Shown here piece after piece: positions 6,688 through 15,745 of a DNA stretch of 32,149 nt. The position numbers and the translations under genes are program-made. Location of the stretch: assembly GCF_003184905.1 (NCBI RefSeq), contig NZ_QFRU01000009.1:1-32149 (forward strand). Reading direction: 5' to 3'. The stretch comes from Bacillus sp. CGMCC 1.16541. Its GTDB lineage: Bacteria; Bacillota; Bacilli; Bacillales; Bacillaceae_H. The stretch's first letter is position 1, and every line of letters begins with the position of its first letter. The notes below the pieces were generated by a model, which saw only the letters and a program-made list of their open reading frames with translations, was not told where the DNA came from and did no database searches.

Positions 6688-7342
6688 GTGAGCGAGTGCT
6701 GAAGTGATAATTAGATTATGGTACTTCTAGCTTGAATCTTCAACTTTTTTAGTTTGTTCCTCTTGTTTTGTTACTTCTCAATGGTTATCTTTTCAATTCA
6801 TACGATTTAAATATGTAAAAGTCTCTTTTATAGGAATCCTTCCTGATAAAAGATACAAAAGAAATACATGTTTAGTCCGCACATATTGGCTCTAAATGAT
6901 AAAAAATAAAAACTAGAAGCAGGAGTCCAAAAAGTGACTTCTGCTTTCTAATGTATTTAGAGATAATTTGACGTCGATTCAAGTGCTAATTCACCTTATT
7001 TTACAAAAACTGTTGGATTGACAAACGTACATTTCATTTGTGGAAAAGTAGTTAAAATAAGAATCTGCATTGGGAATTTCTTTTGGATAGTTGATATTAA
7101 TTTTGTTACTGTGTCTTTTTGTTCATTGCTCACATTAGTTGGTTAAACATAAATAGTAATGATTCTTGTTATTGATAATATAATATCTCTATTTAGTTTG
7201 TAAATAGAAAGATCTTTCACCTCAATTTCATTTTTCTCTCACAAATAGAAAGTATGATGAAAAAGTGATAAGAGCATTTTATTTTTCATGGTAGGATAGA
7301 AGATGAAATGCATCTAGTTTACACATTGAAAGGTTGATACAT
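6688..7342. other. 655-bp gene-poor interval with two hairpins
   Basis: No open frame with a plausible ribosome binding site was found on either strand. Two structures stand out: a hairpin at 6824-6853 (TCTTTTATAGGAA against TTCCTGATAAAAGA, one bulged base, 3-nt loop) without a T run, and a terminator-like hairpin at 6915-6949 (AGCAGGAGTC against GACTTCTGCT). The stretch 7150-7190 is very AT-rich and probably holds the promoter of the lipoprotein gene; a weak Fur-like half-site (TTGATAATATAATA) is present but not convincing. Confidence 0.5.
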
Positions 7343-8086
7343 ATGAAGAGGATGGCTCTGTTGGTTGCATTATCTTTTACTTTTTTAACTGCATGTGGAC
7401 AAGACGGGGAACAAACGAACACAGTAGGCGATAATGAGCCTAAAATGCTTGAAGTCAATTTAAGCGGACCTGAAAACGCGAACGTCAATGAAGAAGTAGC
7501 GTTTAAAGCAGCAATTACATATGGAACAGATCCTGTGAATGATGCAGATGAGGTTCAGTTTGAGGTTTGGGAAAATAGTAAAAAAGAAGATAGTGAAATA
7601 ATTGAAGCGAAGCATGAAGGAGACGGTGTATATAGTATAACGAAAGCGTTTGAAACTGAAGGTGTCTATACTGTTCAGTCACATGTAACAGCTAAAAGCT
7701 ATCATAATATGCCTAAAACGAATATTGTCATAGGAAATCCAAGTGAAGCTTTAGTGGAGGATTCCCATTCGAAGGAAGCTGAACACCATCATCACGGTGC
7801 TAGTATTAGTTTGACTCCAAATGTTGCTGTAAAGGGAGAAGAGACGATCTTATCTGCTACAGTAAAAGTAGAAGAGCAATCGTTACCAGAAGCGGATGTT
7901 CGATTTGAAATCTGGAAAGATGGTACCGATAAGCATGATTGGGTAAATGCAGTCGAACAAAAAGAGAGTAACTCTTATGATGCTCCGTATACGTTTGGTG
8001 AGGAAGGAACGTATTACGTGCAAGTTCATGTCGAAAACGATGCAGGACTTCATGAGCATACAACAATCGAAGTGAGTGTAAAGTAA
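7343..8086 (+). CDS. lipoprotein with two YtkA-like (FixH-like) domains
   Basis: The 247-residue predicted lipoprotein has a signal peptide ending L-T-A-C, with lipidated Cys18. Two immunoglobulin-like YtkA/FixH-type domains follow at about 35-130 and 150-246; each has the pattern P...V.F.V W.....D...I.A and ends in G-x-Y-x-V-Q-x-H-V. An E-H-H-H-H-G cluster in the linker could bind metal. The open frame could start at TTG 7334, but ATG 7343 has AAAGG at a 9-base spacing. It converges on the histidine kinase/response regulator pair, which may sense or control the same envelope stress; that link is inference. Partner or ligand unknown. Confidence 0.8.
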   Translation: MKRMALLVALSFTFLTACGQDGEQTNTVGDNEPKMLEVNLSGPENANVNEEVAFKAAITYGTDPVNDADEVQFEVWENSKKEDSEIIEAKHEGDGVYSITKAFETEGVYTVQSHVTAKSYHNMPKTNIVIGNPSEALVEDSHSKEAEHHHHGASISLTPNVAVKGEETILSATVKVEEQSLPEADVRFEIWKDGTDKHDWVNAVEQKESNSYDAPYTFGEEGTYYVQVHVENDAGLHEHTTIEVSVK

Positions 8087-8088
8087 CG

Positions 8089-8140
8089 AAAAGAGGGAAG
8101 GTGTCAAAATGGGATTCCACTAGGCACATTCCCTCTTTTT
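8089..8140. terminator. bidirectional terminator between lipoprotein and histidine kinase genes
   Basis: AAAAGAGGGAA (8089-8099) pairs with TTCCCTCTTTT (8129-8139). T runs exist on both strands between converging genes. Confidence 0.85.
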
Positions 8141-8146
8141 AGATGT

Positions 8147-9562
8147 TTACATGTCTTTATAAGGAAGTCGAATAAAAACGGTTGTTCCTGTTCCAAGTTC
8201 ACTTTCAATATGAAGAGTACCTTCGTGACGTTCTACAATTTGTTTTACAATGGCCATCCCTAATCCTGTTCCACCTTTTTCGCGTGTACGTGCTTTGTCA
8301 GCTCGGTAAAATCGTTCTCCGATATAAACAAGATCCTCTTTGGAAATACCAATACCGTCATCTCTCACAGACGCTACAATCATATCACGTTCTTTTTTGA
8401 GTTCAATGTGTATATTTCCACCTTCATTCGTGTAGCGAAGCGCATTTTGTAACAAATTGTAAAAAAGTTGCTGTAGACGGTTAGGGTCGGCATTTACAAT
8501 TAATTCATGGTCAAAGGAAGAAGAGATTGAAATGTTTTTTTCTTTTGCTTTTAATGAAAAAGAGTGTACAGTATCTTCAAGCAATTGTGCAAACACAAGT
8601 GGCTGTTTGAACAGTGGTTGATCATTTCCTTCGAGTTGAGCAAGATCTAATAAGTCTTTAACAAGTCGATTCATTCGCTCTGATTCACGCCGGATAAGAG
8701 AAAGGTATTCCTTGCGCTCTTGCTCGCTATCTACTAATTCTTGCTCTAGTATCTCGCTGTATCCTTTTACATAACTAAGCGGTGTACGCAATTCATGTGC
8801 GACATTTGCTAAAAATTCTTTCTTTTGTTCACTAGATTCTTCAAGCGTGTATGCCATCTGATTAAACGCGTTGGCTAATTGACCAAATTCATCTTTATTT
8901 GTAACATCTACGCGTGCCGAGAAATCTTCAGCTGCGACTGCTTGAGAAAATTGCTTCATTTTTCGAATCGGATAAACGAGTGACTTTGTTAACCAATCTC
9001 CGATAAGAAATAAAAGAGCAAACACGATAAGGCCTGTTCCAATTAAAATAGGTGTTGCTTTATTGAACACTTCATAGATGGAAGGAAGGGGAAGATACAA
9101 ATAAACCACCCCAGCTAAATGACCATCTTTGTTATCTAAAAGAGGAGTGATTACTCCAATAATATTTCGTTCAAATTTTTCTTCGTATCCTTGTTTGATA
9201 AGGTGTTGACCTTTTAACAGTTGCTTCCGTTCTTCTTCAGAAATAACAGCTTGATAGTCATCATCAAAAATCGTGTACATACTGAGTTCGCGAGGATCGT
9301 TAAAAATCATCACTTCTGCTTCTGAAATTGTATTATGCCAGTTCACATTTCCTATTAAAAAGGAAGGAATATCTCCACTATGATAATGAGCTGCAATCAT
9401 ATTTCCTTCTGTAATAAGAGATTGTTCAATCTTTTTCACATACAAATCTTTATAAAGGAAGTGGATGAATAGAAATGAAAATAAAATTGAAAAGAGAATA
9501 AACAAGCTAATCACAATACGTATTTTCGTATGTATACTGATAGAGAGCCAACGTTTTTTCAT
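8147..9562 (-). CDS. two-component sensor histidine kinase
   Basis: The 471-residue membrane kinase has transmembrane helices at about 15-37 and 172-192 enclosing a 130-residue extracytoplasmic sensor (double-Cache/PAS-like; no family call). Then come a HAMP domain (about 193-245), the dimerisation helix with phospho-acceptor His256 in A-H-E-L-R-T-P, and the ATPase domain with N-box Asn373, D-D-G-I-G-I (401-406) and G-T-G-L-G (431-435). All catalytic motifs are intact. The gene starts 2 bp after the response regulator stop, so the two are cotranscribed. Overall plan is that of OmpR-partnered HisKA kinases; the signal is unknown. Confidence 0.93.
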   Translation of the reverse strand: MKKRWLSISIHTKIRIVISLFILFSILFSFLFIHFLYKDLYVKKIEQSLITEGNMIAAHYHSGDIPSFLIGNVNWHNTISEAEVMIFNDPRELSMYTIFDDDYQAVISEEERKQLLKGQHLIKQGYEEKFERNIIGVITPLLDNKDGHLAGVVYLYLPLPSIYEVFNKATPILIGTGLIVFALLFLIGDWLTKSLVYPIRKMKQFSQAVAAEDFSARVDVTNKDEFGQLANAFNQMAYTLEESSEQKKEFLANVAHELRTPLSYVKGYSEILEQELVDSEQERKEYLSLIRRESERMNRLVKDLLDLAQLEGNDQPLFKQPLVFAQLLEDTVHSFSLKAKEKNISISSSFDHELIVNADPNRLQQLFYNLLQNALRYTNEGGNIHIELKKERDMIVASVRDDGIGISKEDLVYIGERFYRADKARTREKGGTGLGMAIVKQIVERHEGTLHIESELGTGTTVFIRLPYKDM

Positions 9563-9564
9563 TT

Positions 9565-10242
9565 TTACACCTCAGCTTTATAGCCAACACCCCATACGGT
9601 CTTAACGATAGAAGCTGCCTCACCTAATTTAAGTCGCAACGTTTTAATGTGTGTATCTACTGTACGTTCACTGCCTAAATAATCGATGCCCCACACTTTT
9701 TCTAGTAAATGTTCACGTGAAAACACGTGACCTGGATGTTGACATAGAAACAGCAGCAATTCATATTCTTTCAAAGTAAGAGATACTTCTTCTTCTTGTA
9801 CGTATACCTTTCGCCCAAGTTGATCAAATGAAAGAATCCCAAAGGTCTCTTTTGAATCGGTACGAAGCTTAGTCCCTCGAGTTCTTCGTAATACGGCTTC
9901 AATACGAGCGGACAATTCACCTAAGCTAAACGGTTTGACAATGTAATCATCCGCACCTAACTTTAATCCGTGAATACGGTCCCATTCATCACCGCGTGCT
10001 GTTAAGAAAATAATGGGGCATGTATGTGATTGGCGAATTTTATTGACTAATGTAAACCCGTCCAAAAAAGGCATCATCACATCAACGAGGATAAGAGAGG
10101 GAGTGTAATAATCTAACACTTTTAACGCTTCTATTCCATTTTCTGCTTCTACGCATTCATATCCTTCTCGGTGAAGGTACAAAGAAAGCATTTGTCTCAT
10201 ATCAGGTTCATCATCAATAATTAATAGTTTAACGTTTTCCAT
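9565..10242 (-). CDS. OmpR/PhoB-family response regulator
   Basis: The 225-residue regulator has a receiver domain (about 4-118; acidic pair Asp10/Asp11, phospho-acceptor Asp54 in V-D-V-M-M-P, Lys103 in V-K-P-F) and a winged-helix DNA-binding domain (about 128-224). It is the cognate partner of the downstream kinase. The frame opens 15 bases earlier at GTG 10257, but that codon lies inside the AAAGGTG ribosome binding site; ATG 10242 is preferred although its spacing of 12 is long. No operator was recognised. Confidence 0.93.
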   Translation of the reverse strand: MENVKLLIIDDEPDMRQMLSLYLHREGYECVEAENGIEALKVLDYYTPSLILVDVMMPFLDGFTLVNKIRQSHTCPIIFLTARGDEWDRIHGLKLGADDYIVKPFSLGELSARIEAVLRRTRGTKLRTDSKETFGILSFDQLGRKVYVQEEEVSLTLKEYELLLFLCQHPGHVFSREHLLEKVWGIDYLGSERTVDTHIKTLRLKLGEAASIVKTVWGVGYKAEV

Positions 10243-10368
10243 TTTGTTTGCAAACACCTTTCATTGATTAAATCCTAGTACCCTTAAATTATAATCGGAA
10301 AATGTGAAATGTGGGTGAAACTTCTTCATAGTATTAAAACATTTTCAAGTTTTATCGTTTCAGCAATA

Positions 10369-10403
10369 AAAAATAGCGCCCTTTTAAAAGGGCGCTATTT
10401 TTT
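10369..10403. terminator. strong terminator hairpin after folE2
   Basis: A perfect 13-bp stem (AAAAATAGCGCCC against GGGCGCTATTTTT) with a TTTTAAAA loop. It can work on both strands and ends folE2 transcription on the minus strand. Confidence 0.88.
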
Positions 10404-11319
10404 ATTGAGCTGTTTTATCAAATGAAACTCGGGCAACAGCATCGTGCAGGTGAATAGATTCTTCATTACGGCATGAAACTGTAAATGCTTCTACAAAATC
10501 GTATTCATATAAATCGGCAGCAACTAAACGTACCATATCTTCGACGAAACGAGGATTTTCATAGGCTTGTTCTGTCACCATTTTTTCATCTGGACGCTTT
10601 AAAATCGGATGAATTTTTGCGCTTCCATTTGATTCAATGGCTTCTAAAAGAGAAGCTTTCCAATCCACCGTATCGGTTACATCATCTGTTAATCTCGTAT
10701 CTACAATTACGTTTCCACGTTGGTTATGTGCACTATATTCACTAATTTCTTTTGAACACGGGCATAATGTTTTCACAACAGCTGTTAACCCAACTGATTT
10801 TTTTATGCCAGTTTCTTTATTATAGTCAATTGTCATGCGCGCTTCTGCATGGTTCAATCCAGATAATCCTGAAGCTGGTGCAACCTGATCATAAAACCAT
10901 GGATACGAAATATCTACTTTAGCATCTTCAACACCAAGACGATCCGCTAACTCTACAATAAAACGAGATAATGTTGAGAATGAAAGGTCGAACCCTCCAT
11001 CAAGTCGGTATTGCTCAAGCAGCTCGGTAAAGCGGCTCATGTTTGTTCCTTTTGCATCACGCGATACGGATGATGTAAGGGTAAATGTTGCAATGGTTGT
11101 TTGTGTTGTCGGTTTAAGAGTTGATTCCACTACAACCGGCATTTTTACATTTGAAATTCCAACTGCTTCAATATCGAATAAAAAGTCACGCTTTGTATTT
11201 TGTAAATCAGGCATGTCCTCTTTTTTTGTTGGTTTTGTTTTTGGGCCTGGCTCCACAGAACCGAATAATTTATGTCTTTCTTCTTTAAACGGTAATTGTA
11301 TCTTTGTCATTGTTGTCAT
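10402..11319 (-). CDS. folE2: GTP cyclohydrolase IB (FolE2)
   Basis: The 305-residue product is a full-length FolE2/MptA-family enzyme, which makes 7,8-dihydroneopterin triphosphate from GTP at the start of folate (and queuosine) synthesis. It shows the family's conserved metal Cys (T-L-C186-P-C-S-K-E-I-S), H198 in S-A-H-N-Q-R-G, the P-M-V/V-V-V-E-S core and E-N-P-R-F-V-E-D near the end. FolE2 works with metals other than zinc and in B. subtilis is induced by zinc starvation via Zur; no Zur box was seen here, so it may be the main cyclohydrolase of this organism. ATG 11319 follows GAGGAG by 7 bases; TTGCAA-17-TAAAAT promoter upstream. Confidence 0.95.
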   Translation of the reverse strand: MTTMTKIQLPFKEERHKLFGSVEPGPKTKPTKKEDMPDLQNTKRDFLFDIEAVGISNVKMPVVVESTLKPTTQTTIATFTLTSSVSRDAKGTNMSRFTELLEQYRLDGGFDLSFSTLSRFIVELADRLGVEDAKVDISYPWFYDQVAPASGLSGLNHAEARMTIDYNKETGIKKSVGLTAVVKTLCPCSKEISEYSAHNQRGNVIVDTRLTDDVTDTVDWKASLLEAIESNGSAKIHPILKRPDEKMVTEQAYENPRFVEDMVRLVAADLYEYDFVEAFTVSCRNEESIHLHDAVARVSFDKTAQ

Positions 11320-11376
11320 CTTCGTGCTCCTCTCCCCATCTAATCATAGCTTGATAGAATGGTTGAATCTTGAGAA

Positions 11377-11405
11377 ATTTTACCTAGTTTTCTCTTGAAT
11401 TGCAA
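11377..11405 (-). promoter_or_regulatory. sigma-A promoter of folE2
   Basis: On the minus strand TTGCAA, a 17-bp spacer and TAAAAT, 58 bp before the start codon. The rest of the 295-bp gap to the flippase gene (11320-11614) shows no gene; a TTGACA at 11569 lacks a clear -10. Confidence 0.6.
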
Positions 11406-11614
11406 GTTTATTGACTCATTTTTTATTTATCTTACTGTGATTTCTTGTAAAAGTCATATCTAAATGTGTTAATAAACAAGGATTTTTAAGATTTAAGCTT
11501 CTGTTTGTGGAACCTTATTTCTTTTAAGAATGAAGGTGAGTGATTAGGATGGACTTATCTATGAATGTTTGACATATAGTTTTATATAGGACAAGGCGCA
11601 AGGGAGATTGAAGA

Positions 11615-12946
11615 ATGAACACGTTTTTAAAAGGAACGTTTATATTAGCTGGTGCAGCATTTATAGGTGAACTGGTCGAATTTCTCGTCAACATGGTGTT
11701 AGCGAGAGAGTTAGGTAAGGAAGGAATGGGGATGTATATGTCTGTACTTCCTGTCATCTTCCTCATTGCAACAGTTGCCAATTTAGAGTTACCAATTTCA
11801 ATTTCAAAATTTATTGCACAACATGACCGAAAAGAACATCCTCATATGATTCGGCACGCAATAAGCTTTGCAACCTTTATTAGTGTTGTTTTCTTTTTTC
11901 TTACATTGGTTATTGTAAGTGTTTTTCCTTTTTTTGAACACTATCATCCCCAATTAAAGTGGGCTGTGTTACTGTTTATACCAATTGTTGCATTTTCAGC
12001 GGTACTTAGAGGGTACTTTACTGGCAAAAATAACATGACGACGATTGCTATTTCCAATTTTATTCGAAAAGCAGTCCAGCTTACCATTTTGTTTCTTGTT
12101 TTTCAAACCTTTCACTTTGAAGATGTGAAAACATCGTTATTTGTTGCGATATGCACACTGATTGGAACGGAAGGAATTATTCTACTTTATTTCTTCTTAA
12201 CGTACATTACACAAATAAATGTCATTTCAAAAGGATATCGATCTTCTTTGACTTCTAGTCAAGTTCGAAAAGAGTTACTTAGTGTATCGTTACCAACAAC
12301 AGGATTACGCTTATTTAACGCCGTTTGTAATGCATTTCAACCTTTTTTAATAAAACAAGCTCTTGTCATTTCAGGGATGACGATGGGGATTGCTACACAG
12401 CATTTTGGAATGTTAACGGGAGTAGCCATGACCATTGGTTTCTTTCCAGCTTTCTTTGCTCACTCTCTATTAGTTGCATTAATCCCAGCTGTCTCACACG
12501 CTCACTCTAAACAAAACATTAGTAAATTACAAGATCTTTTAAAGCAAAGCATGCATTTAACGTTTCTATACGGAGTTCCATCGATCTTAGCCATGTATGT
12601 GTTTGCTGGTCCACTAACCAATTTGTTTTTTCATTCAACAGAAGCTGCTTACTATTTACGTTCGTTATGGCCGTACTTTATTTTTCACTTTTTTGCCATT
12701 CCGCTTCAAGCTTATTTAATTGGATTAGGTCTTATCAAAGATGCCTTGTTACACACGATATGGTCTCATATTGTGTCGTTCTCACTTATGTTTTTTCTAG
12801 GTTCTCAATCAAGTATTGGAATGAGTGGGATTATCATTGGAATGAATACCGGTGCAGTGTTATTAACGATTTTACATTATGTGACCATTTGCCGTGTTAC
12901 ACACGTTTCTATTTTTTCATTAAAGCATAAACCACAATCGACGTAG
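11615..12946 (+). CDS. YkvU/SpoVB-like polysaccharide or lipid-linked precursor flippase
   Basis: The 443-residue multi-helix membrane protein belongs to the MVF/MOP flippase superfamily. Its start (F-L-K-G-T-F-I-L-A-G-A-A-F) and the motifs M-V-L-A-R-E-L-G-x-E-G-M-G-M-Y-M and E-L-P-I-S-I-S-K-F match SpoVB, and in detail B. subtilis YkvU, a sporulation membrane protein. SpoVB is needed for spore cortex formation. Late motifs S-L-W-P-Y-F-I-F-H-F-F and L-G-L-I-K-D-A also fit. It converges on a class A PBP gene, which would polymerise the kind of substrate such a flippase moves. ATG 11615 follows AAGGGAG. The family is sure; the YkvU-level assignment is from memory. Confidence 0.85.
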   Translation: MNTFLKGTFILAGAAFIGELVEFLVNMVLARELGKEGMGMYMSVLPVIFLIATVANLELPISISKFIAQHDRKEHPHMIRHAISFATFISVVFFFLTLVIVSVFPFFEHYHPQLKWAVLLFIPIVAFSAVLRGYFTGKNNMTTIAISNFIRKAVQLTILFLVFQTFHFEDVKTSLFVAICTLIGTEGIILLYFFLTYITQINVISKGYRSSLTSSQVRKELLSVSLPTTGLRLFNAVCNAFQPFLIKQALVISGMTMGIATQHFGMLTGVAMTIGFFPAFFAHSLLVALIPAVSHAHSKQNISKLQDLLKQSMHLTFLYGVPSILAMYVFAGPLTNLFFHSTEAAYYLRSLWPYFIFHFFAIPLQAYLIGLGLIKDALLHTIWSHIVSFSLMFFLGSQSSIGMSGIIIGMNTGAVLLTILHYVTICRVTHVSIFSLKHKPQST

Positions 12947-12965
12947 GCAAGGGAGAAATAGAAAG

Positions 12966-13000
12966 AAAAGCTTGGGGCTGTTCACGACCCCAAGCTTTTT
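12966..13000. terminator. bidirectional terminator between flippase and PBP genes
   Basis: AAAAGCTTGGGG pairs with CCCCAAGCTTTT around CTGTTCACGA. T runs on both strands. Confidence 0.88.
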
Positions 13001-14799
13001 CACTGCATATTCTCCATTATCTCTCTAAATAGTCGAGCTGGATCATCGCCGCCCCCACCTTCTAAATAGTGATTATTATCAGGACTGTCAAAACCGAGGT
13101 GAATAGACAGAACCAAATCTGAATTGTACCCAACAAACCAAGCATCTTTATTCGCTTCACGATTTTCTTGACTGAGTTGAGTTGTTCCTGTTTTTCCAGC
13201 TACTTTGACGGGTGATTGAGCTCTACGGCCTGTTCCATAGCTTTCTTCAACAACACTTACAAGCATTTTTGTCATTTCTTTTGCATATTCTGGCTCCATT
13301 AATTCTTTTGATTCTTTTTCAAGTTCGATAACTGTACCATCGCGCATGTGCAACTTTGAGATGGCTCTTGCTTCATTCATCACACCGTCATTTGCAAAGG
13401 TTGTATAGCTTTGTGATAATTCGATAGGAGAGAAGCCGCCTGTAATTCCACCAAGCGCTAACGCTAAATTTTTGTCATCGTCTGATAATGTAATGCCTGA
13501 GTCCTCAATAAAATCAAATCCGCGGTCAACACCAATATCGTTTAATAAAGAAACAGCCGGGATGTTTAATGAGCGTGCTACCGCTTCTTCCATTGTCACA
13601 CTCCCTCGATAACGGCCGTCTGCATTTTTTGGTTTATAGCCGCTAATATCGATGGGCTCATCTTCTAGTATTGAATTCGATGTGTAATCACCGGATTCTA
13701 AAGCAGGTCCGTACACAGATAAAGGCTTAATAACAGAACCGGGCTGATAAGCTGCATTTGCTCGGTTTAAGCCATTTTGCGTGTAATCTCGACCGCCATA
13801 CAGCGCAGAAATATAACCAGAAGAAGGATCAACAGCTGCCATGCCCACTTCTACTTTTTTTTCAGCACTATCTTCCGAGAACGAATAATTGTTTACTGAT
13901 TGATTCATTGAATCTTGCAAAGCGCGATCAAAATTTGTATAGATTTTGTATCCACCTTCATACAAGTCATCTGTTGATACATCATAAAGTTCAGTCGCTT
14001 CCTGTACAGCAAAATCAATGAAAGCTTGATAGTCACTCTGTGTTTTCGCTGGTACAGATGGTTCTCTTACTGGTTCGCTTCGAGCAGTTTCATATTGGTT
14101 TTCATCAATCACTTCTTGGTCGAGCATTAATTTTAATACAACATTACGTCTTGTCTTTGCTGCCTCGGGGTCATTGCTAGGTGAGTACGTACTTGGTGCT
14201 TTTGGTAAACCTGCTAAAAGGGCAGCTTCGCCAACCGTTAAATCTTCTACATCTTTATTAAAATAAAGGTTCGATGCAGCGCCAATTCCATATACACCGC
14301 TTCCAAAGTAAATTTGATTCACATATAGTTCGAGAATTTGATCCTTTGTAAAGTTTTGCTCAAGACCTACGGAAATGAACATTTCATCAACTTTACGTTT
14401 AATCGTTTTTTCATTTGATAAATAAAGGTTTCGGGCAAGTTGCTGTGTAATTGTACTAGCCCCTTGAGCCTTACTCATTGTTATGATGTTTTTTGCAGCA
14501 GCACGAAAAATTCCTTGAACATCGATACCTGAATGATTATAAAAGCGACGATCTTCTGTCGCAACGAAAGCCATCTTTACATGGTCAGGTAATTGTTCGA
14601 TGGATATATTTTCCCTCGGAAGTGTTTTATATAGTTTGTCGACTTCATTTCCGTTTTTATCATAAATGACGGTACTTTCCACCGACTGCAATTCTTCGTA
14701 TGATAAATTTTCTGTTTGTTTCATTTGATTAAATATGTATGATGCAATGAGCATCACTACTAATAAGATGCTTAAAAAGAATAAGATGTATTTTCTCAT
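13000..14799 (-). CDS. class A penicillin-binding protein (PbpG/PBP1A-type)
   Basis: The 599-residue bifunctional peptidoglycan synthase has an N-terminal membrane anchor (about 5-24). Its glycosyltransferase-51 domain (about 55-230) has catalytic Glu82 in A-T-E-D-R-R-F-Y-N-H, Q-G-A-S-T-I-T-Q-Q and E158 in L-E-L-Y-V-N. The transpeptidase domain (about 310-590) has nucleophile Ser356 (S-V-I-K), S411-L-N and K537-T-G-T. Both active sites look intact. Length and lack of C-terminal extensions fit PbpG (PBP2d) or PbpF of B. subtilis, of which PbpG acts in sporulation, but the paralog cannot be fixed. ATG 14799 follows TGGAGTG. Its last bases overlap the terminator shared with the flippase. Confidence 0.92.
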   Translation of the reverse strand: MRKYILFFLSILLVVMLIASYIFNQMKQTENLSYEELQSVESTVIYDKNGNEVDKLYKTLPRENISIEQLPDHVKMAFVATEDRRFYNHSGIDVQGIFRAAAKNIITMSKAQGASTITQQLARNLYLSNEKTIKRKVDEMFISVGLEQNFTKDQILELYVNQIYFGSGVYGIGAASNLYFNKDVEDLTVGEAALLAGLPKAPSTYSPSNDPEAAKTRRNVVLKLMLDQEVIDENQYETARSEPVREPSVPAKTQSDYQAFIDFAVQEATELYDVSTDDLYEGGYKIYTNFDRALQDSMNQSVNNYSFSEDSAEKKVEVGMAAVDPSSGYISALYGGRDYTQNGLNRANAAYQPGSVIKPLSVYGPALESGDYTSNSILEDEPIDISGYKPKNADGRYRGSVTMEEAVARSLNIPAVSLLNDIGVDRGFDFIEDSGITLSDDDKNLALALGGITGGFSPIELSQSYTTFANDGVMNEARAISKLHMRDGTVIELEKESKELMEPEYAKEMTKMLVSVVEESYGTGRRAQSPVKVAGKTGTTQLSQENREANKDAWFVGYNSDLVLSIHLGFDSPDNNHYLEGGGGDDPARLFREIMENMQ

Positions 14800-15024
14800 G
14801 TTGAGTCACTCCAATAGCCGTTTCCTCTTGAGAAACGTTTAATCATTTATAGGTGGGTTATGCAACCTACATGTGTTTAACCTTTTTTATAATGAGTGAA
14901 ACATAGAAAGAAGAATTGAGTAAATGGACTTATCGTTCAAAACGAACTGGAATCAAACTCAATAATCTTTTTTCCTTATTATGCATAAAGTTTGACAAAA
15001 TATACGATTCACTAGTAATTAAAA

Positions 15025-15035
15025 TATCTCGAATT
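15025..15035. promoter_or_regulatory. MhqR-like operator half-site
   Basis: TATCTCGAATT equals the left half of the MhqR operator as I remember it from B. subtilis (TATCTCGAAT-TCGAGATA form); the right half is degenerate here. It lies 6 bp upstream of the -35 of a gene whose B. subtilis ortholog mhqD is under MhqR. Confidence 0.5.
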
Positions 15036-15041
15036 AAAAAC

Positions 15042-15070
15042 TTTACAACGAAAGAGACCTTCTCTATAAT
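15042..15070 (+). promoter_or_regulatory. sigma-A promoter of the MhqD-like gene
   Basis: TTTACA (15042-15047), a 17-bp spacer and TATAAT (15065-15070). Confidence 0.75.
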
Positions 15071-15130
15071 AGTCGTATAGTTAAGTCGACCTTTGTGAAA
15101 ACGAGAAGGTAACTAAAGGAGGAGTTCAAC

Positions 15131-15739
15131 ATGATGAAACATATTTTTCAAAAAGGAACGGATGAAACAAAACCAGTGTTAGTCATGCTGCATGGTACAG
15201 GTGGAACCGAACAGGATTTATTACCGGTTGCATCAATGATCGATCCACAAGCAAGTGTATTATCGGTGAGAGGAAATGTTCTAGAAAATGGGATGCCTCG
15301 ATTTTTCCGTCGATTACAAGAAGGGGTATTTGATATTGAAGATTTAGTAGTTCGTACAAAGGAATTGCATGATTTTTTAGATGAAGCAGCAAACAAATAT
15401 GAATTTGATCGAAATAATGTTGTCGCAGTGGGCTATTCAAATGGTGCTAACATTGCAGGTAGCTTACTGTTTCATCATGAGAATTCACTAAAAGGAGCTA
15501 TTTTATTCCACCCAATGGTTCCACGTAGAGGCATGTCGTTGCCTTCTTTACTAAATGTGCCTGTTTTTATCGGAGCAGGTGATAATGATCCGATTTGTTT
15601 ACCAGAAGAAACCAGTGAGTTGACAGCTTTACTGCAAGATGCAGGAGCATCTGTAAAAGTACAGTGGGAATCGTTTGGTCATCAACTAACACGTACGGAA
15701 ATTGAAGCGGCAAAACAATGGTACGAAACAACCTTATAA
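15131..15739 (+). CDS. mhqD: MhqD-like alpha/beta hydrolase (carboxylesterase/phospholipase family)
   Basis: The 202-residue cytosolic hydrolase has an oxyanion-hole motif L-H-G-T-G-G (20-25), nucleophile elbow G-Y-S103-N-G, acid Asp153 (D-N-D-P) and His184 (F-G-H-Q-L), a complete catalytic triad. The S-V-R-G-N-V-L-E-N-G-M-P-R-F-F-R-R stretch is characteristic of MhqD and its relatives. In B. subtilis mhqD is induced by methylhydroquinone and catechols through MhqR; the true substrate is unknown. A matching operator half-site lies upstream. ATG 15131 (followed by a second ATG) has an AAAGGAGGAG site. It is separated from the next gene by a terminator. Confidence 0.85.
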   Translation: MMKHIFQKGTDETKPVLVMLHGTGGTEQDLLPVASMIDPQASVLSVRGNVLENGMPRFFRRLQEGVFDIEDLVVRTKELHDFLDEAANKYEFDRNNVVAVGYSNGANIAGSLLFHHENSLKGAILFHPMVPRRGMSLPSLLNVPVFIGAGDNDPICLPEETSELTALLQDAGASVKVQWESFGHQLTRTEIEAAKQWYETTL

Positions 15740-15745
15740 TGTAGA

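Larger units (their letters stand above)
14800..15130. other. 331-bp divergent intergenic region of pbp and mhqD-like genes
   Basis: No gene seen. It holds the promoters of the two divergent genes; on the plus strand a clear promoter (15042-15070) and a quinone-stress-type operator half-site (15025-15035). On the minus strand TTGCAT lies about 65 bp before the PBP start, without a convincing -10. Confidence 0.5.

Noticed and set aside
7150-7190. Fur-box-like AT-rich stretch before the YtkA-like lipoprotein gene
   Set aside because: Only one half-site fits; no clear inverted repeat.
11320-11614. Zur box expected upstream of folE2
   Set aside because: No TCGTAAT-N-ATTACGA-like sequence was found in the interval.
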